NCBI GenBank assembly: GCA_033439685.1
Contig: JAUEDM010000005.1
Coordinates: 2,604,001-2,668,000 of the forward strand
From: Apodospora peruviana
Taxonomy: Eukaryota > Ascomycota > Sordariomycetes > Sordariales > Lasiosphaeriaceae
Direction of reading: 5' to 3'
DNA: 64,000 nucleotides
Shown here: positions 31,514-41,469 of the stretch, piece after piece
How positions within the stretch are numbered: the first letter of the stretch is position 1
Layout of the letters: each line of letters opens with the position of its first letter
Notes under the pieces: generated by a model
The model's input: the letters and a program-made list of their open reading frames with translations, nothing else
Databases searched by the model: none
Told to the model about the DNA's origin: nothing
Position numbers and translations under genes: made by a program

Positions 31514-32932
31514 ATGGGCAAAGAAGACGACACATATGGGAGATACGACGCCGGCTCTCCCACCCGCGACGCTGCCCGTCACAAGGCAGCAGGTTCAAAT
31601 TATTTCTCCAGCCGTATCTGTCCGCCTCCAGCTCCTCCTCTGCCACCAGCCGCGGCAACCAGCTCAACTACGGTTCCTTACAGCCATGACACTTATGCTC
31701 GGCCCCGCCGCAGGTATGGTGGTGATTCTCCTTCTTGCTCGACCGCCGCTCGTCCCCTTTTCCCCTCTGACGATTCTCCTCCCCGCGGCCACTCCTCTAT
31801 CCGCGAGTCAAAGAGACCGCTCGCCAGGTCTGACAACTCCCCTCTCCGGAGCTCGTCCACCGAGTATAGAAGACAAATGGCAGAGATTGAGGCCATAAGA
31901 CAAATGGAGGAGATGGAGCATGAAAGGCGAATGAGACAGCTTCAGGACGCGCGCTCCAGCCTCTCCACCTGCCGCGACTCCGATTTGCGTGCTGACGGCG
32001 ATACTAGGAGGGGAAGAAGCCCCATCTATCGCTCTGACTCTTCACGTCTGCGAAGCCTATCCCTCCGTCAGAGAAGCCCAAGCCCGTCTGCCGAGCATAG
32101 AAGGCGAATTAGAGAGATTTGGAGCGCGCCGTTGGACTCTTCCACCAGCCGCTACCCCAGTTTGCGTGGTGGAGATGCTACCTTCTCAACCACTGCCGAT
32201 CGCTCAGCATCGCCCGAGACTCGGAAGCGCAGGGCCAGGATTGCCGAACTGGAAGGCAAAGAATTTGAGGCCAAACTATCCTACCCAGCCACTAGGGATC
32301 GCTCACTGTCGCTCTTCAGCGGCAACACCTATCGACTGGAGAACCTCAGACTTTCCGAACCGGATAGAGATACTACAAGGGGTAGAAGCTCATATCTGCT
32401 CTCCTCAACCACCACAACCATTACCGATCGTGCACTATCTGCCCAGAGACGCAGGGCCGAGCTCGCGGAGCTGGACGCTGAACGCTCTGCTCGGGAAGCC
32501 GAACACCTTGCTCGGGAAGCAGAAGTTGCAATGGCTGATACCTCCGTTCTGTCCTCCTTACCGACCATCTTCCGTTCACTATCGCTCGAGACCCAAGACG
32601 CCAAGATCGCCGAAGCGAAAGCCAAAGTCAAGATCGAGGAAGAGAAATACAGATACAAGACTTCCCGACGCCACCGACCGGCATCGAGAAGTCGGAGTCC
32701 TGTGTCCACATCGCGCAAGAGAGGCAAATCGCACAAAAGAAGCAAATCGTACAAGAAAAGCACCTCTCCCTCCTCTCCCAAGTACCGGTCGTCGCCAACG
32801 CGTTCGCGTGGTCGCTTTCCTGACAACTCGCGGCGGGATTCGAGATTTTCGCGCTCTCCCGTTCCCTTTCCTGAGGATGACGCACTGGTGAAATATTATC
32901 CCTCTAACTCCCGGTCACCCTCTCCCGACTAA
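31514..32932 (+). CDS. RS-rich, probably disordered protein with RR-type internal repeats
   Basis: Intronless frame of 472 residues from the ATG in CACCATGGGC, a strong start context. It is Ser/Arg-rich. Four related charged segments recur: TEYRRQMAEIEAI, AEHRRRIREIWSA, ETRKRRARIAELEGKE and AQRRRAELAELDAERS, each after a Ser-rich SPS/SASP lead-in and spaced roughly 60-90 residues. A predicted coiled coil runs through EAEHLAREAEV and EAKAKVKIEEEKYRYK. The last ~90 residues form an RS-like domain (RSRSPVSTSRKRGKSHKRSK and SPSSPKYRSSPTRSRGR). SR-like composition would suit nuclear RNA-binding partners, but no RRM or other domain exists here. Function unknown. Second member of the five-gene row. 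Confidence 0.7.
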   Translation: MGKEDDTYGRYDAGSPTRDAARHKAAGSNYFSSRICPPPAPPLPPAAATSSTTVPYSHDTYARPRRRYGGDSPSCSTAARPLFPSDDSPPRGHSSIRESKRPLARSDNSPLRSSSTEYRRQMAEIEAIRQMEEMEHERRMRQLQDARSSLSTCRDSDLRADGDTRRGRSPIYRSDSSRLRSLSLRQRSPSPSAEHRRRIREIWSAPLDSSTSRYPSLRGGDATFSTTADRSASPETRKRRARIAELEGKEFEAKLSYPATRDRSLSLFSGNTYRLENLRLSEPDRDTTRGRSSYLLSSTTTTITDRALSAQRRRAELAELDAERSAREAEHLAREAEVAMADTSVLSSLPTIFRSLSLETQDAKIAEAKAKVKIEEEKYRYKTSRRHRPASRSRSPVSTSRKRGKSHKRSKSYKKSTSPSSPKYRSSPTRSRGRFPDNSRRDSRFSRSPVPFPEDDALVKYYPSNSRSPSPD

Positions 32933-33170
32933 ACATAATATCATGTGCGTGGGTGGGCGGATGGGTTAAATTTTGGAATGTTTGTTACTCTTGAGTTCCT
33001 TGGTAGTTATTTGCTTTAGTGACAGGTGCGGTGATAGGTACTCAGCACATTACTTTTTGATCGCGACGAGTTTATCAACCGCAGCTGGGATATAAGTGTC
33101 CCAGTGTGCAGCCATCTTTTGTCACACTACTGATTATCATGCTGCTGCAAGAGGCACTCGCGCTCATACT
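32933..33170. other. 3' flank of the RS-rich gene
   Basis: Short intergenic stretch with no feature seen. Confidence 0.4.
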
Positions 33171-33430
33171 GTGAAACTACACTTCTGCCGAGACTTAGTC
33201 GCTTGAGTGAGATTGGCTACTTTTCAAACCCCTGGTCTGGAAATGAGAGCACATTGTACCGTGGAACTATACCGCGGGCCAAGATATAAAGCCTGGGAGC
33301 GGCTACTTTGCTAGGCTCTGGTCTGGACAAGAGGACATTACTGTGCCGTAAAACAACACCTCTGTCGGGGTTTAAAACCCTTTGCCAGACAGGCGTTGGC
33401 CAGGAAAAGAAAGTACCGTTTTGTCTGATA
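33171..33430. repeat. Degenerate ~88-bp tandem repeat, three units
   Basis: Units start at about 33171 (GTGAAACTACAC), 33261 (GTGGAACTATAC) and 33348 (GTAAAACAACAC). They share GGCTACTTT and CTGGTCTGGA blocks followed by a GAG-ACATT-type segment. A further start-like GTGGAACCTGC lies at 33490. The copies are strongly diverged. Confidence 0.6.
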
Positions 33431-34348
33431 CGTAGCCTGAGCTTCACTTCATAGAAACACATGCACCTAGAAATTGGAATCTTGTTACGGTGGAACCTGC
33501 ATGCCACTGGCGAGATTTAATGGGTGTCAAGTAAAATAAATTTATAAGTTCAGAGTCGTCACTAGGGCCAGGAAATGGGGGTTTTCAGCTTCCACTCTGT
33601 CATCGTCCAGCACTGGATCTCCTCGTCGTAGTCATCTCAAGGAAGTACTCTTTGGGCACAGATCTGGTCCCTGTATGGGTTCTTCCTAATAGTTGCTCAG
33701 AAGAGAGGTAGCTTATAATTTAGCTATAATTAGCTTTGACATTACGATAGCTCGAAGCCAAATGTTGAAAAGGAAGTCTTTACGTCACTCTGTGACTCTA
33801 GTCCTGTGATAAGCGCTCTGATAGCTGGCGAGTCAGTACCTAGTCCGTGTCGGAAATTATTGTGGTTGGAGAGCGCCACTAGCTACGGTCTCTTCAAGGT
33901 GTCACGGCAGCCACGTCAGTAATGCAGATACCCCCCCGAGGATTTCTTTCTTTGAGTCCGCCTATTAGTGTAATCATAGAGTTTCCTCTATGATACTCCA
34001 ACCTCCCGTTGAGTAACTTCCGTAGAGCATCCCATTCGTTATGATAGACAGCACCGAGAGAGTCTCAACCGATCTACTTTCGGGAGCCGGCGTGAAAGTA
34101 CGTGTCAACTGGTGTCGAAGCTGCACACTACCGCAAATCCAGACAGGTCATAGCATTGTCTGCCGTCAAAGTATAAAAACTGGGTAGTTGGATAATAAGG
34201 TTTCTTTTAATTTCTACAATTTTCATTTCCTTCTCACAAACCATAAATCTATCAATCAGCAACAAAACTTCACAACCAAAGCAGCCGAACGTCTCTGTTG
34301 TCTTAAACTCCCCATCGCCATCCAATCAAGATTTTGTCGAAGCCTGCC
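33431..34348. promoter_or_regulatory. Upstream region of the Ser-rich gene at 34349
   Basis: AT-rich DNA ending in a promoter-like block: TGCCGTCAAAGTATAAAAAC at 34161-34180, about 170 nt before the ATG. Similar GCCGTCAAA-CATAAAAGATG blocks precede the genes at 36244 and 37793. Confidence 0.5.
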
Positions 34349-35221
34349 ATGGAAAGCTTCGCAGCATATTACCTTTGCAATCCCGATCGATGGCTGCGGT
34401 CGGAAATCAAGAGCAACAACACATGCAGCCACAACAGCTCCGGCAGCGGCCACAGGGCCCGAGGCCAGAATCCTTCTCCCTCGCGCGATATTTTCGGCAT
34501 ATCTGAAAGACGCGGGAACAATTCAGGCGCACATCATGATGCTTCTTCTATCACTCGCCCTGGGGTACGGTACGAGAATCCCCTTCCTTCACGCCGGCCT
34601 GATCACGGCTGCGGACGTTGGAACAACCTTGACGCCTGGGTTTCCCACGCCAGCAACAACCACAGGCTTTTCTCCAGCACTCGTATGAGCGACGGTCTCA
34701 GTTCATCCCGGCCGCACAACGTGCAGACTCGGGGTCGAACCAGAACCTCTGAATCGCCAGCGCCATCCCGGGACTCGTACTATGTATTATTTCCCTCCTC
34801 GCGAGACGTTGACATTCGGCCCAGAACCAGGCCAGACACCCACTGGGGTCCACCACGGTCGCAAACTTCCCGAAGGGTGTCATCACCGTACAACTCAGAG
34901 CGAGGTCCTGATATGGCTAGTCGCATGACATCCCCTTTTAGCGAAGGGTCCACGGACTATTATTTTGTTGGTACCTCTGGAGGATACGTGCATCAAGCTG
35001 ACATGGATGGACTGTCTTCTTTTGACTCGGTCAACACCGTATCGAGCGTCAGCCCCTCTTCCTCTCGGCGGCGGAGCGTGAGTCCCCTTTCTGTCGACAG
35101 CGGGGAGAGCGACTGGTTGTATATGAGAAGATATGAGCGGCCTAATAGGAGCAATCGTGACGGTTGGGAGTATGATAGTTCCATGGGTGCTTACTATTCG
35201 AGCAGTCGGAGCGGGCGGTAA
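34349..35221 (+). CDS. Ser/Arg-rich low-complexity protein, third of the row
   Basis: Intronless frame of 290 residues from the ATG at 34349. Rich in Ser, Arg, Asp and aromatic residues; no known domain. The C-terminal part reads SSFDSVNTVSSVSPSSSRRR, then SVSPLSVDSGESDWLYMRRY and a Tyr-rich end. The VSSVSP/VSPLS stretch resembles TVSAVS...DDVSPVSPT in the gene at 36244 and DVSSVS...DDVSPVSPT at 37793. The ESDWLYMRRYER stretch resembles SSDWWLAYRARR at 28665. Together with the shared TCAAA-TATAAAA promoter block this suggests a diverged paralogue. Likely disordered; function unknown. Confidence 0.65.
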   Translation: MESFAAYYLCNPDRWLRSEIKSNNTCSHNSSGSGHRARGQNPSPSRDIFGISERRGNNSGAHHDASSITRPGVRYENPLPSRRPDHGCGRWNNLDAWVSHASNNHRLFSSTRMSDGLSSSRPHNVQTRGRTRTSESPAPSRDSYYVLFPSSRDVDIRPRTRPDTHWGPPRSQTSRRVSSPYNSERGPDMASRMTSPFSEGSTDYYFVGTSGGYVHQADMDGLSSFDSVNTVSSVSPSSSRRRSVSPLSVDSGESDWLYMRRYERPNRSNRDGWEYDSSMGAYYSSSRSGR

Positions 35222-36243
35222 TCTTCGGGTTGAAGTTGGTTGCCTTCGGCACGAGTCGACGGTCGATCACGTCGCCTGTGGCCCGTGGTTTGATATGAGA
35301 TTAAGTTGTTATCGATATCATGGCTCGGGAGTTGGGTTCGGTTGTTGAATATTGGGATTGAATAATCTGTAGGTTCGTAGGTAGGTACCAAAGACGTGCA
35401 CCTGTTGGAATGGTGATGCATGTTAGGGAGCTAGATTGGATGAATACACGATGAGTCGAGATTCCATGTAGTCGTTCCCTGTTATATGTATTTTTCCTCG
35501 TGACATAATTACCTGGCTTACACAGCAAGTGATATTTCTCAACATGACCTGATCCATCATCCATGCCAGCACGGCACTTGACTCCCATTTCTTTCTCCAG
35601 TCGCACTTGAGACTTGGCATTTGATGTCAAGTCCGACTTTGATCCAGGACGCCTGGACTAAGGCATCTGACTCGGTCTGTACAACAACGGTGCACATAGT
35701 CATTATGGAAAGACCGGGTTGGTCAAGGAATGGGAGAGAAACTAGAGGTCTGGTGTTACATACCCTTCTGTGAAGCACCAGGCTCCTCAAAGTGTCATGG
35801 TGATAACCAGATTGATGATTCAAATGCTTCTCAAGGCCTCCTTGAAGAATCTTTCTGTGTACATTCTTGGAAAAGCCCAGCTTCCTCTTATCAAGTCGGT
35901 GAAATAGTGCGTGCGTCGATGTCACTCACCATCACAAGATCGACACCACCAGAGTTGGCTGCCGGTCAAGCATAAAAGATAGACGATGTTTCTCCTTCTC
36001 TTACAATTTTCCTTCCCAAAACACGCAAGCCATTTGCATCCCTCGTCTTCGATTTGCACGTCTTCCTACCAGCAACGAACCGAGATACCATAACGAATTT
36101 ATCCTGGCTTTATCTTCAGCCCAAACAAAACCGACTCACTCAAGACCTTGCCCAGTCTTCCCCTGGAGACCTTGGCATCGCAACCTGTTCTCTCTTAACG
36201 ACCTTTCCATACCAGTCAACACCGGCCGGCGGTCAACATCATC
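35222..36243. promoter_or_regulatory. Upstream region of gene 36244, first copy of the duplicated unit
   Basis: From about 35900 this region matches the segment from about 37470. It includes GCCGGTCAAGCATAAAAGAT (35961-35980) and the leader CTGGAGACCTTGGCATCG (about 36163). It carries the likely promoter and 5' leader. Confidence 0.6.
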
Positions 36244-36945
36244 ATGAGCAGCAACAGCTCCAACCCCGACAGCCCCTACGACTTGCCCTACGGCGACGGT
36301 CGCTCCTTCGCCGACAGGGTCTGCGACGCGTCCTATCACGGCGGCGTTGGCAGGGCCCGCGACCGTACCACGCCTCCTTCACGTGATGATTCCGACGGCT
36401 ATGGACGCGGGAGAAATGATAGGTCCTATCTCTCTCCATACACTCAGCACCGGGATTCCGATGGTTCACGCCGTGACCCGGGCTACGGGAGGTGGAGCAA
36501 TTCCCAAAGCTATACCTCTCACGCCAGTACCAACCACACGCGGCATTATCCCAACAGATTCGAGCACAGAGACCATGGTTTGCGCCCATCGGACTTGTCT
36601 GGCAGTAGCGTCACGGTCCGTGACCGCTACTCGAGTTCTGCCACCCGCGACGATGATCGTGATACAACTTATTATCGGGATTCATCGACTGTTGGAGCCT
36701 CTACCAGCCGCCGAGACGATCGCTTTCGCTCTACCGCTGCAGACCCGGATTACTACCCGGCTGACACCAGTCGCCGCACCACTAGTGATACCGGTTATGG
36801 CAGCCTGAACCGCACCTCATCAACGGTCTCCGCCGTCAGCTATTCCGATACCAGAGACGACGTCAGTCCGGTGTCACCGACGGACAGCCAGAGCCCCTGG
36901 CGCAACGATGGATGGGATAGACGGGATTCGCGTCTGTATCGTTAG
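36244..36945 (+). CDS. Asp/Arg/Ser/Tyr-rich low-complexity protein, tandem copy 1
   Basis: Intronless frame of 233 residues starting MSSNSSNPDSPYDLPYGDG. The composition is dominated by Asp, Arg, Ser, Thr and Tyr, with many RD/DR and SR dipeptides and no predicted fold. Ends TRDDVSPVSPTDSQSPW then a basic tail. It is clearly paralogous to the gene at 37793: identical openings (MSSN-SNPDSP) and closings (RDDVSPVSPT), with similar leaders and 3' flanks. The middle parts have diverged far more than the ends. Function unknown. It may act as a disordered scaffold or condensate-type protein, which is speculation from composition. Confidence 0.7.
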   Translation: MSSNSSNPDSPYDLPYGDGRSFADRVCDASYHGGVGRARDRTTPPSRDDSDGYGRGRNDRSYLSPYTQHRDSDGSRRDPGYGRWSNSQSYTSHASTNHTRHYPNRFEHRDHGLRPSDLSGSSVTVRDRYSSSATRDDDRDTTYYRDSSTVGASTSRRDDRFRSTAADPDYYPADTSRRTTSDTGYGSLNRTSSTVSAVSYSDTRDDVSPVSPTDSQSPWRNDGWDRRDSRLYR

Positions 36946-37792
36946 GGTTTATTACCTACTTTTCGTCCCTTAAGGCTGGAGGTATTGTACGAAAAGTCAG
37001 GCAGGGGTCGGGTGCTAGGGCCATGGCATGGACCTTTGCGTTTTGGTATTTATGATCTATTTGTTGAAGGGGGGCTAGTTAATCGGCGATAGTCTCGATG
37101 ATTAGCAGGGCCTAAATAAAGCTTTTCACACGATTTTACTTACTTCTTGTTGATGCCTCCAAATCCATGTGATATGTATCTCCAAGTCACACCTAAGATT
37201 TATTACATTTTGCTGTGAATTTTCATTTTTAAGCTGAGAAACCTTAGGTACTTTACCTAGAACCTGTCGGTGACGGATCGTATTGATGATGGAGATGCTG
37301 CCGAAGCTTTTGATAATCTGTCTGTGTACCTCGTTATTCTGATCAGTTATCCCTCGACCCATAATATCGCGTGACGGATATGAAGCATCCAGTTCGGACG
37401 ACGCATAGAACAACACTTCAATACCCAAGTACCCTTATGAACATGGATGACCAACCGTTTCTGCTCCGAGTCCCCATGAGTCGGTGAGGAAGTGCGGGCG
37501 TCAAGTCACTCTGTATCACACGATATCGATAACATTAGAGTCTAACATTAGAGTTGCTGCCGTCAAACATAAAAGATGGTGAATGTTCATCCTTCTTTTG
37601 CAGTCTTCATTCTCGAAACACTGCATCTCTCGTCCTCAAACTTGCCTGTCTTGCGATCAGCAACGAGACTCAAACAACCAAGCAAACCACCTTAGTCAAG
37701 ACCTTTGCAGAGTCTTCCCCGGAGACCTTGGCATCGACCTGTTATCTCTACAGCTTTTCCTTACCAGTCAATACCGGCCGGTCAACCTCATT
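36946..37792. promoter_or_regulatory. 3' flank of copy 1 and promoter of copy 2
   Basis: Holds the 3' homologous flank of unit 1, then from about 37470 the promoter of unit 2, with GCCGTCAAACATAAAAGATG at 37560-37579, about 225 nt before the ATG at 37793. Confidence 0.55.
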
Positions 37793-38428
37793 ATGAGCAG
37801 CAACCGCTCCAACCCCGACAGCCCCTGCGACCCAACCTACGGGGGCGTCGTGGGCGGTCGCTCCGAGTCCAGGGCCCGCAACCGGACCGCGTCTCATTCA
37901 CGCGGTACTCCCCGGCGTCGGGGCAACAGCTACGAGCCTCCTGACGATCTGTCGGCGTACGAGGCTGCCGCCCGTGGCGACCCCATCACCATTACTATGC
38001 CTGGTGGTTGGACTCGCCCCCGTGCACCACCAGAACCGCTTCCAGAATACCACCCCTACTCAGACTGCCCTTACCGTCCTGACTCCAACGCGGACCGTGG
38101 CTCCTCGGATTCTGGTACCGCCGGTAGCGGATACCTTCCATTTCGGTATTCTGCCCGTATTGGAGGCTGCACCGCTCGCCTAGCTAAGCCTTTCAACTTT
38201 GAGTATACATACTGGGAACATCACTCGCTCTCTGACGCTGCCCACACGACTGGCACTGCGAGGAACAACAACTTGGCCCGCGCCTCAACAACAGCCAGCG
38301 ACGTCTCCAGCGTCAGCCATTACGCTGACAGAGATGACGTCAGTCCGGTGTCGCCGACGACCAGGACGAGCAGCCAGAGCTGGCGCGAGGATAGAAGGGA
38401 TGGGCAGGACTCGCGTCGGCATCGTTAG
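37793..38428 (+). CDS. Low-complexity protein, tandem copy 2
   Basis: Intronless frame of 211 residues, opening MSSNRSNPDSPCDPTYGG and closing RDDVSPVSPTTRTSSQSW with an RHR tail. I chose the ATG at 37793 rather than one upstream because it aligns with the paralogue's ATG at 36244. The interior differs strongly from copy 1 (a Pro-rich PGGWTRPRAPPEPLPEY stretch and an aromatic FNFEYTYWEHH stretch). Fast change between conserved ends suggests relaxed or diversifying selection. No domain recognised. Confidence 0.7.
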   Translation: MSSNRSNPDSPCDPTYGGVVGGRSESRARNRTASHSRGTPRRRGNSYEPPDDLSAYEAAARGDPITITMPGGWTRPRAPPEPLPEYHPYSDCPYRPDSNADRGSSDSGTAGSGYLPFRYSARIGGCTARLAKPFNFEYTYWEHHSLSDAAHTTGTARNNNLARASTTASDVSSVSHYADRDDVSPVSPTTRTSSQSWREDRRDGQDSRRHR

Positions 38429-38730
38429 GGTTGAGTCATCCTTCGCCCCCGAAGTCCGGCGGTGATGGGCTGTACGAAGCGTCAAGAGTCAGTTGTCAGA
38501 GGCCATGGCATGCAAGCATGGGTGTTGAGGTGGCAGAGTTGAAGGCAACAAGGCGTTCGGGTTTCGGATCGGTATCGATGATTTATTTGCTGAACAGGAA
38601 GGCTAGTTAATCGGCAACGATCTGATTAGCAGGGTCTAACCAAAGTATTTCACGTACCCAGCGCATTAACTTACTTGTCCTATGTGGATACCTCCGAATC
38701 GATGTGATATGTATCTCATTAAGTAAGATC
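38429..38730. other. 3' flank of duplication, up to regulator stop
   Basis: 302 bp, the second copy of the 3' flank, ending just at the converging Zn2Cys6 gene. Confidence 0.5.
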
Positions 38731-41469
38731 CTAAAACATATCCTTCAACTGCTGATAAACCCCAACCTCCCCCAATCCAGGACTCAACACCCCCTGAATA
38801 CTATCTGAGCCTCTCCCTTGGCCCATATCCGGAGACGAGTACATATTATTCTGCTGTTGCTGTTGCAGCTGCAGCAGATTCGGAATTCCACCCATGCCCA
38901 AGTACCCCTCAAATATCTTGCCCAACTCCGACTGCAGCCTCAGCCCATTACTCGGGTCCTCGCCCATCTGTTGCTGCTGGTACTGTTGCTGCTGTTGATG
39001 TTGAAGTTGATGTTGCTGCTGCTGCTGCTGCTGCTGAGCAGGCGTAGACACATTTGATCGGCCAGTAGTACTACTGCCGAAATGATGCGATGAGCCAGGA
39101 CTACTATCAGCCATACCATGCATATTCAAGTTGGTTGAACTGTCCTCCTCCAGCCCCAGCCTCAACGCATACGCCTTCAGTGACCCAATCGTCTTCCATA
39201 GACGCTTCGATACCCACGAACGCGCCGACATGTCCTTGACCAACTCGAGCGCCATGTGAAACTCGCCCCGACAATTCGCACTAAACTGCAGAGGCGCGTG
39301 CGTCGACGCCAGAAACAAGACAGCAATCGCGGACGTCAGAAACTGGTGATAAAAAACCTGGATGCGCCGATACAGATTCGTCGTGTTGTGGAGCTCGGCA
39401 AGATAACGAATCGTCTCCTTGGCTAGATCGACGGCCTTTTGCGCCAGGCTCATGTTCTCGACGATACTGATTGCGCTGTGCAGGACCGGAGTGTACAGCC
39501 AGATGCGGATCTGGTTCAATCTGAGTCTGGTCCAGATCTGCTGGCGCTGTAGGTCGTAGGACGGGCTGCCGGCGGTAGGCATCGGGATTTGGTCCCGGTC
39601 GAGCGAGCCGACCTTGACCTCTTCGGGGACGCTGTCGTACCACTCGAGGATCTGTCGGTCGAGCTCCTCAAAGTCGTGATGCTTCAGCTCGCGGATGACG
39701 GCGGGCTCAAAGTAGTCCACGAGCTTCCATATCTTGGCCCCGAGCTTGGAGTAGGTGATCATGGCCACCAGGTACGGATATTCCTCCTAATCAGAGTCAG
39801 CATGGGCTCCCTGATGGACATAAAGTCTCGACGGGTCTTACCGGATACGGCAGCTTAGGGTCAATCTTATCGTCATGGCAAACAAACGGCAATCCCGTCA
39901 TAAAGCTCCACCGACGATCCAGCACATAGGCCGACCAGAACGTGTTGAGCGCATTCTTCCGGTCCTGCTCATCGGCGATCTTCTGCAGACCCTCCCTGCG
40001 ATGAAGACCCAGCTCCAGACACAGCCGAGCCACCTGGCCCATGACGCGCCACGCCAGGATCTCGTCGTTGGAAAGGAAGCGGTACCCGCCCACGAGGGCT
40101 AGGAACGGCAGCTTTGTCACGTCGGCCGAGTCGCTCATCAGGGTCTTGTCGACGACCGGCTGGATGCTTTCGTACAGCTGCGCAGCCCTGGCACTGTTCC
40201 CGTGCTCCTCGACGGTCAAGGCGCAGCACATGACAATCTTGAGGATCAGAGTCTGGTGACCGGCGATGCCGTCGTCCTGGCCATGCAGCGTCGCTAGACC
40301 GTGTCGCCTGGCGCTGTCCATCCAGGTCGCAACAAACCGCGCATGCTCGATGACGCTGTCCATTTTGATGACAGGATACATGATGCCGATCTCCTCTTCG
40401 TGGAGGCGGCACAGACGGATCATCTCGTCCTTGTCGAACTCCCAGAGAGGATCTGGCGGCCGGGGAAACGGCGACCGCGGCAGCATGGGAGGGATGTTGG
40501 GTGATGGGTGCGGCGTCGGCTCGTTCTGGTTGTTGACGCCGTTATCCTCGGAGCTGATGTCTCCGCCGGAATAGCCCATGTTGTGCAGCGTGTTCTTGGC
40601 CACATCAACAGTAAAGGCGATGCTCGTCGGCCCGCTGAAGGAGGGCGGCACGCGCAGGGCGGGCAGAGGTTTTGGGAAGGGAGGGATGGACGCGTTTGAG
40701 GGCGACGGGGTAGCGGTGGCCGACGGCAGTGGTGGCAGGATACGGTCCTGGATAGGGGCGAGCCGGACGGTCTCTTGGCGGAGGGCCTTCATGCTGTTGG
40801 AGAGGGCGTCGACCTGCTCCTGCAGGTGGCTCAGCTGGCTGGTCACCTGCTTGAACTCATCCGAGTCCTTGAAGTTGGTGCAACAGTTGGGCGAGTAGAG
40901 ACATTGCAGGTTGAGTTTGCCACATCGGTCGCACGGGCTCTGGCCGTTGCACTTGATCTTGCGCCGCTTGCACTCATTGCTGTTACGCCGGTTAGCAACG
41001 CATTGATGACATTGGAAACTAATTAAAAGCATATAAATACCAAGCGATCGAGATGTACTGTGGGAGGGAAAAAAAGAACAATGGTCAGTCTGAACAGTCA
41101 ATTGGATCAAAGAAATGGAGCAACAAAACACACTCTATTTCTCTTGGCCCTCTGCTGCTTGGTAGAGCCATCATCACTAACATCTCCTCCGGCTGCTTGA
41201 GACCTCGCTCGTTTCGCGCCACGCCCGGGAGTGCTGTGGAACAAGCCGGGGGGAGGAGATAAGGCCGGAGAGTTTTGTGCGGAATTGTCTCCGTACGGGG
41301 CGGAAAAGAGGGACTGACGATGTGCATGAACCGCGACGTGCTGCGGAGTCGATGTTGCGCTCGCTGGTGGCGCTGTCGCTTGTAGTTGTGTTGGCCCAGC
41401 AGGTCCTGGTCCTCCTCCGCCTCCCAGAAACGATCGCAGATCGCTGACTTGGGTTTCGAGCTGGTCCAT
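38731..41469 (-). CDS. Zn2Cys6 transcription factor with fungal-specific regulatory domain
   Basis: Four exons, phase-checked: 41134-41469, 41041-41057, 39842-40979 and 38731-39786, giving 848 residues. An in-frame TGA just upstream fixes the ATG at 41469. The N-terminus (1-112) is Gly/Pro/Ala/Ser-rich with a nuclear-localisation-like GRGAKRARSQ. The zinc cluster spans about residues 116-150: ISIACNECKRRKIKCNGQ, then SPCDRCGKLNLQC, with six Cys in C-X2-C-X6-C-X5-C-X2-C-X6-C spacing. A coiled coil (QLSHLQEQVDALSNSMKAL) follows. The middle-homology/fungal TF domain runs about 330-640, with RLCRLHEEEIGIMYPVIKMD and RVMGQVARLCLELGLHRREG. The C-terminus has Gln-rich runs. Target genes are unknown; the next genes upstream are fumarylacetoacetase and a dehydrogenase, without proof of linkage. 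Confidence 0.93.
38857..39034 (-). repeat. CAG/CAA-type polyglutamine tracts in the regulator
   Basis: Three Gln-rich blocks in the C-terminal exon of the Zn2Cys6 gene: around 38857-38875, 38965-39000 and 39010-39034. They are imperfect CAG/CAA runs and likely length-polymorphic. Confidence 0.7.

Larger units (their letters stand above)
35900..38725 (+). repeat. Direct tandem duplication, unit about 1.53-1.55 kb
   Basis: Two units at about 35900-37190 and 37470-38725. Matching landmarks: ATGs at 36244 and 37793 (1549 apart), GGCTAGTTAATCGGC at 37073 and 38601 (1528), ATGTGATATGTATCTC at 37167 and 38702 (1535), and the leader GAGACCTTGGCATCG. Promoter, leader, gene ends and 3' flank are conserved; the central coding parts are not. 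Confidence 0.85.
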
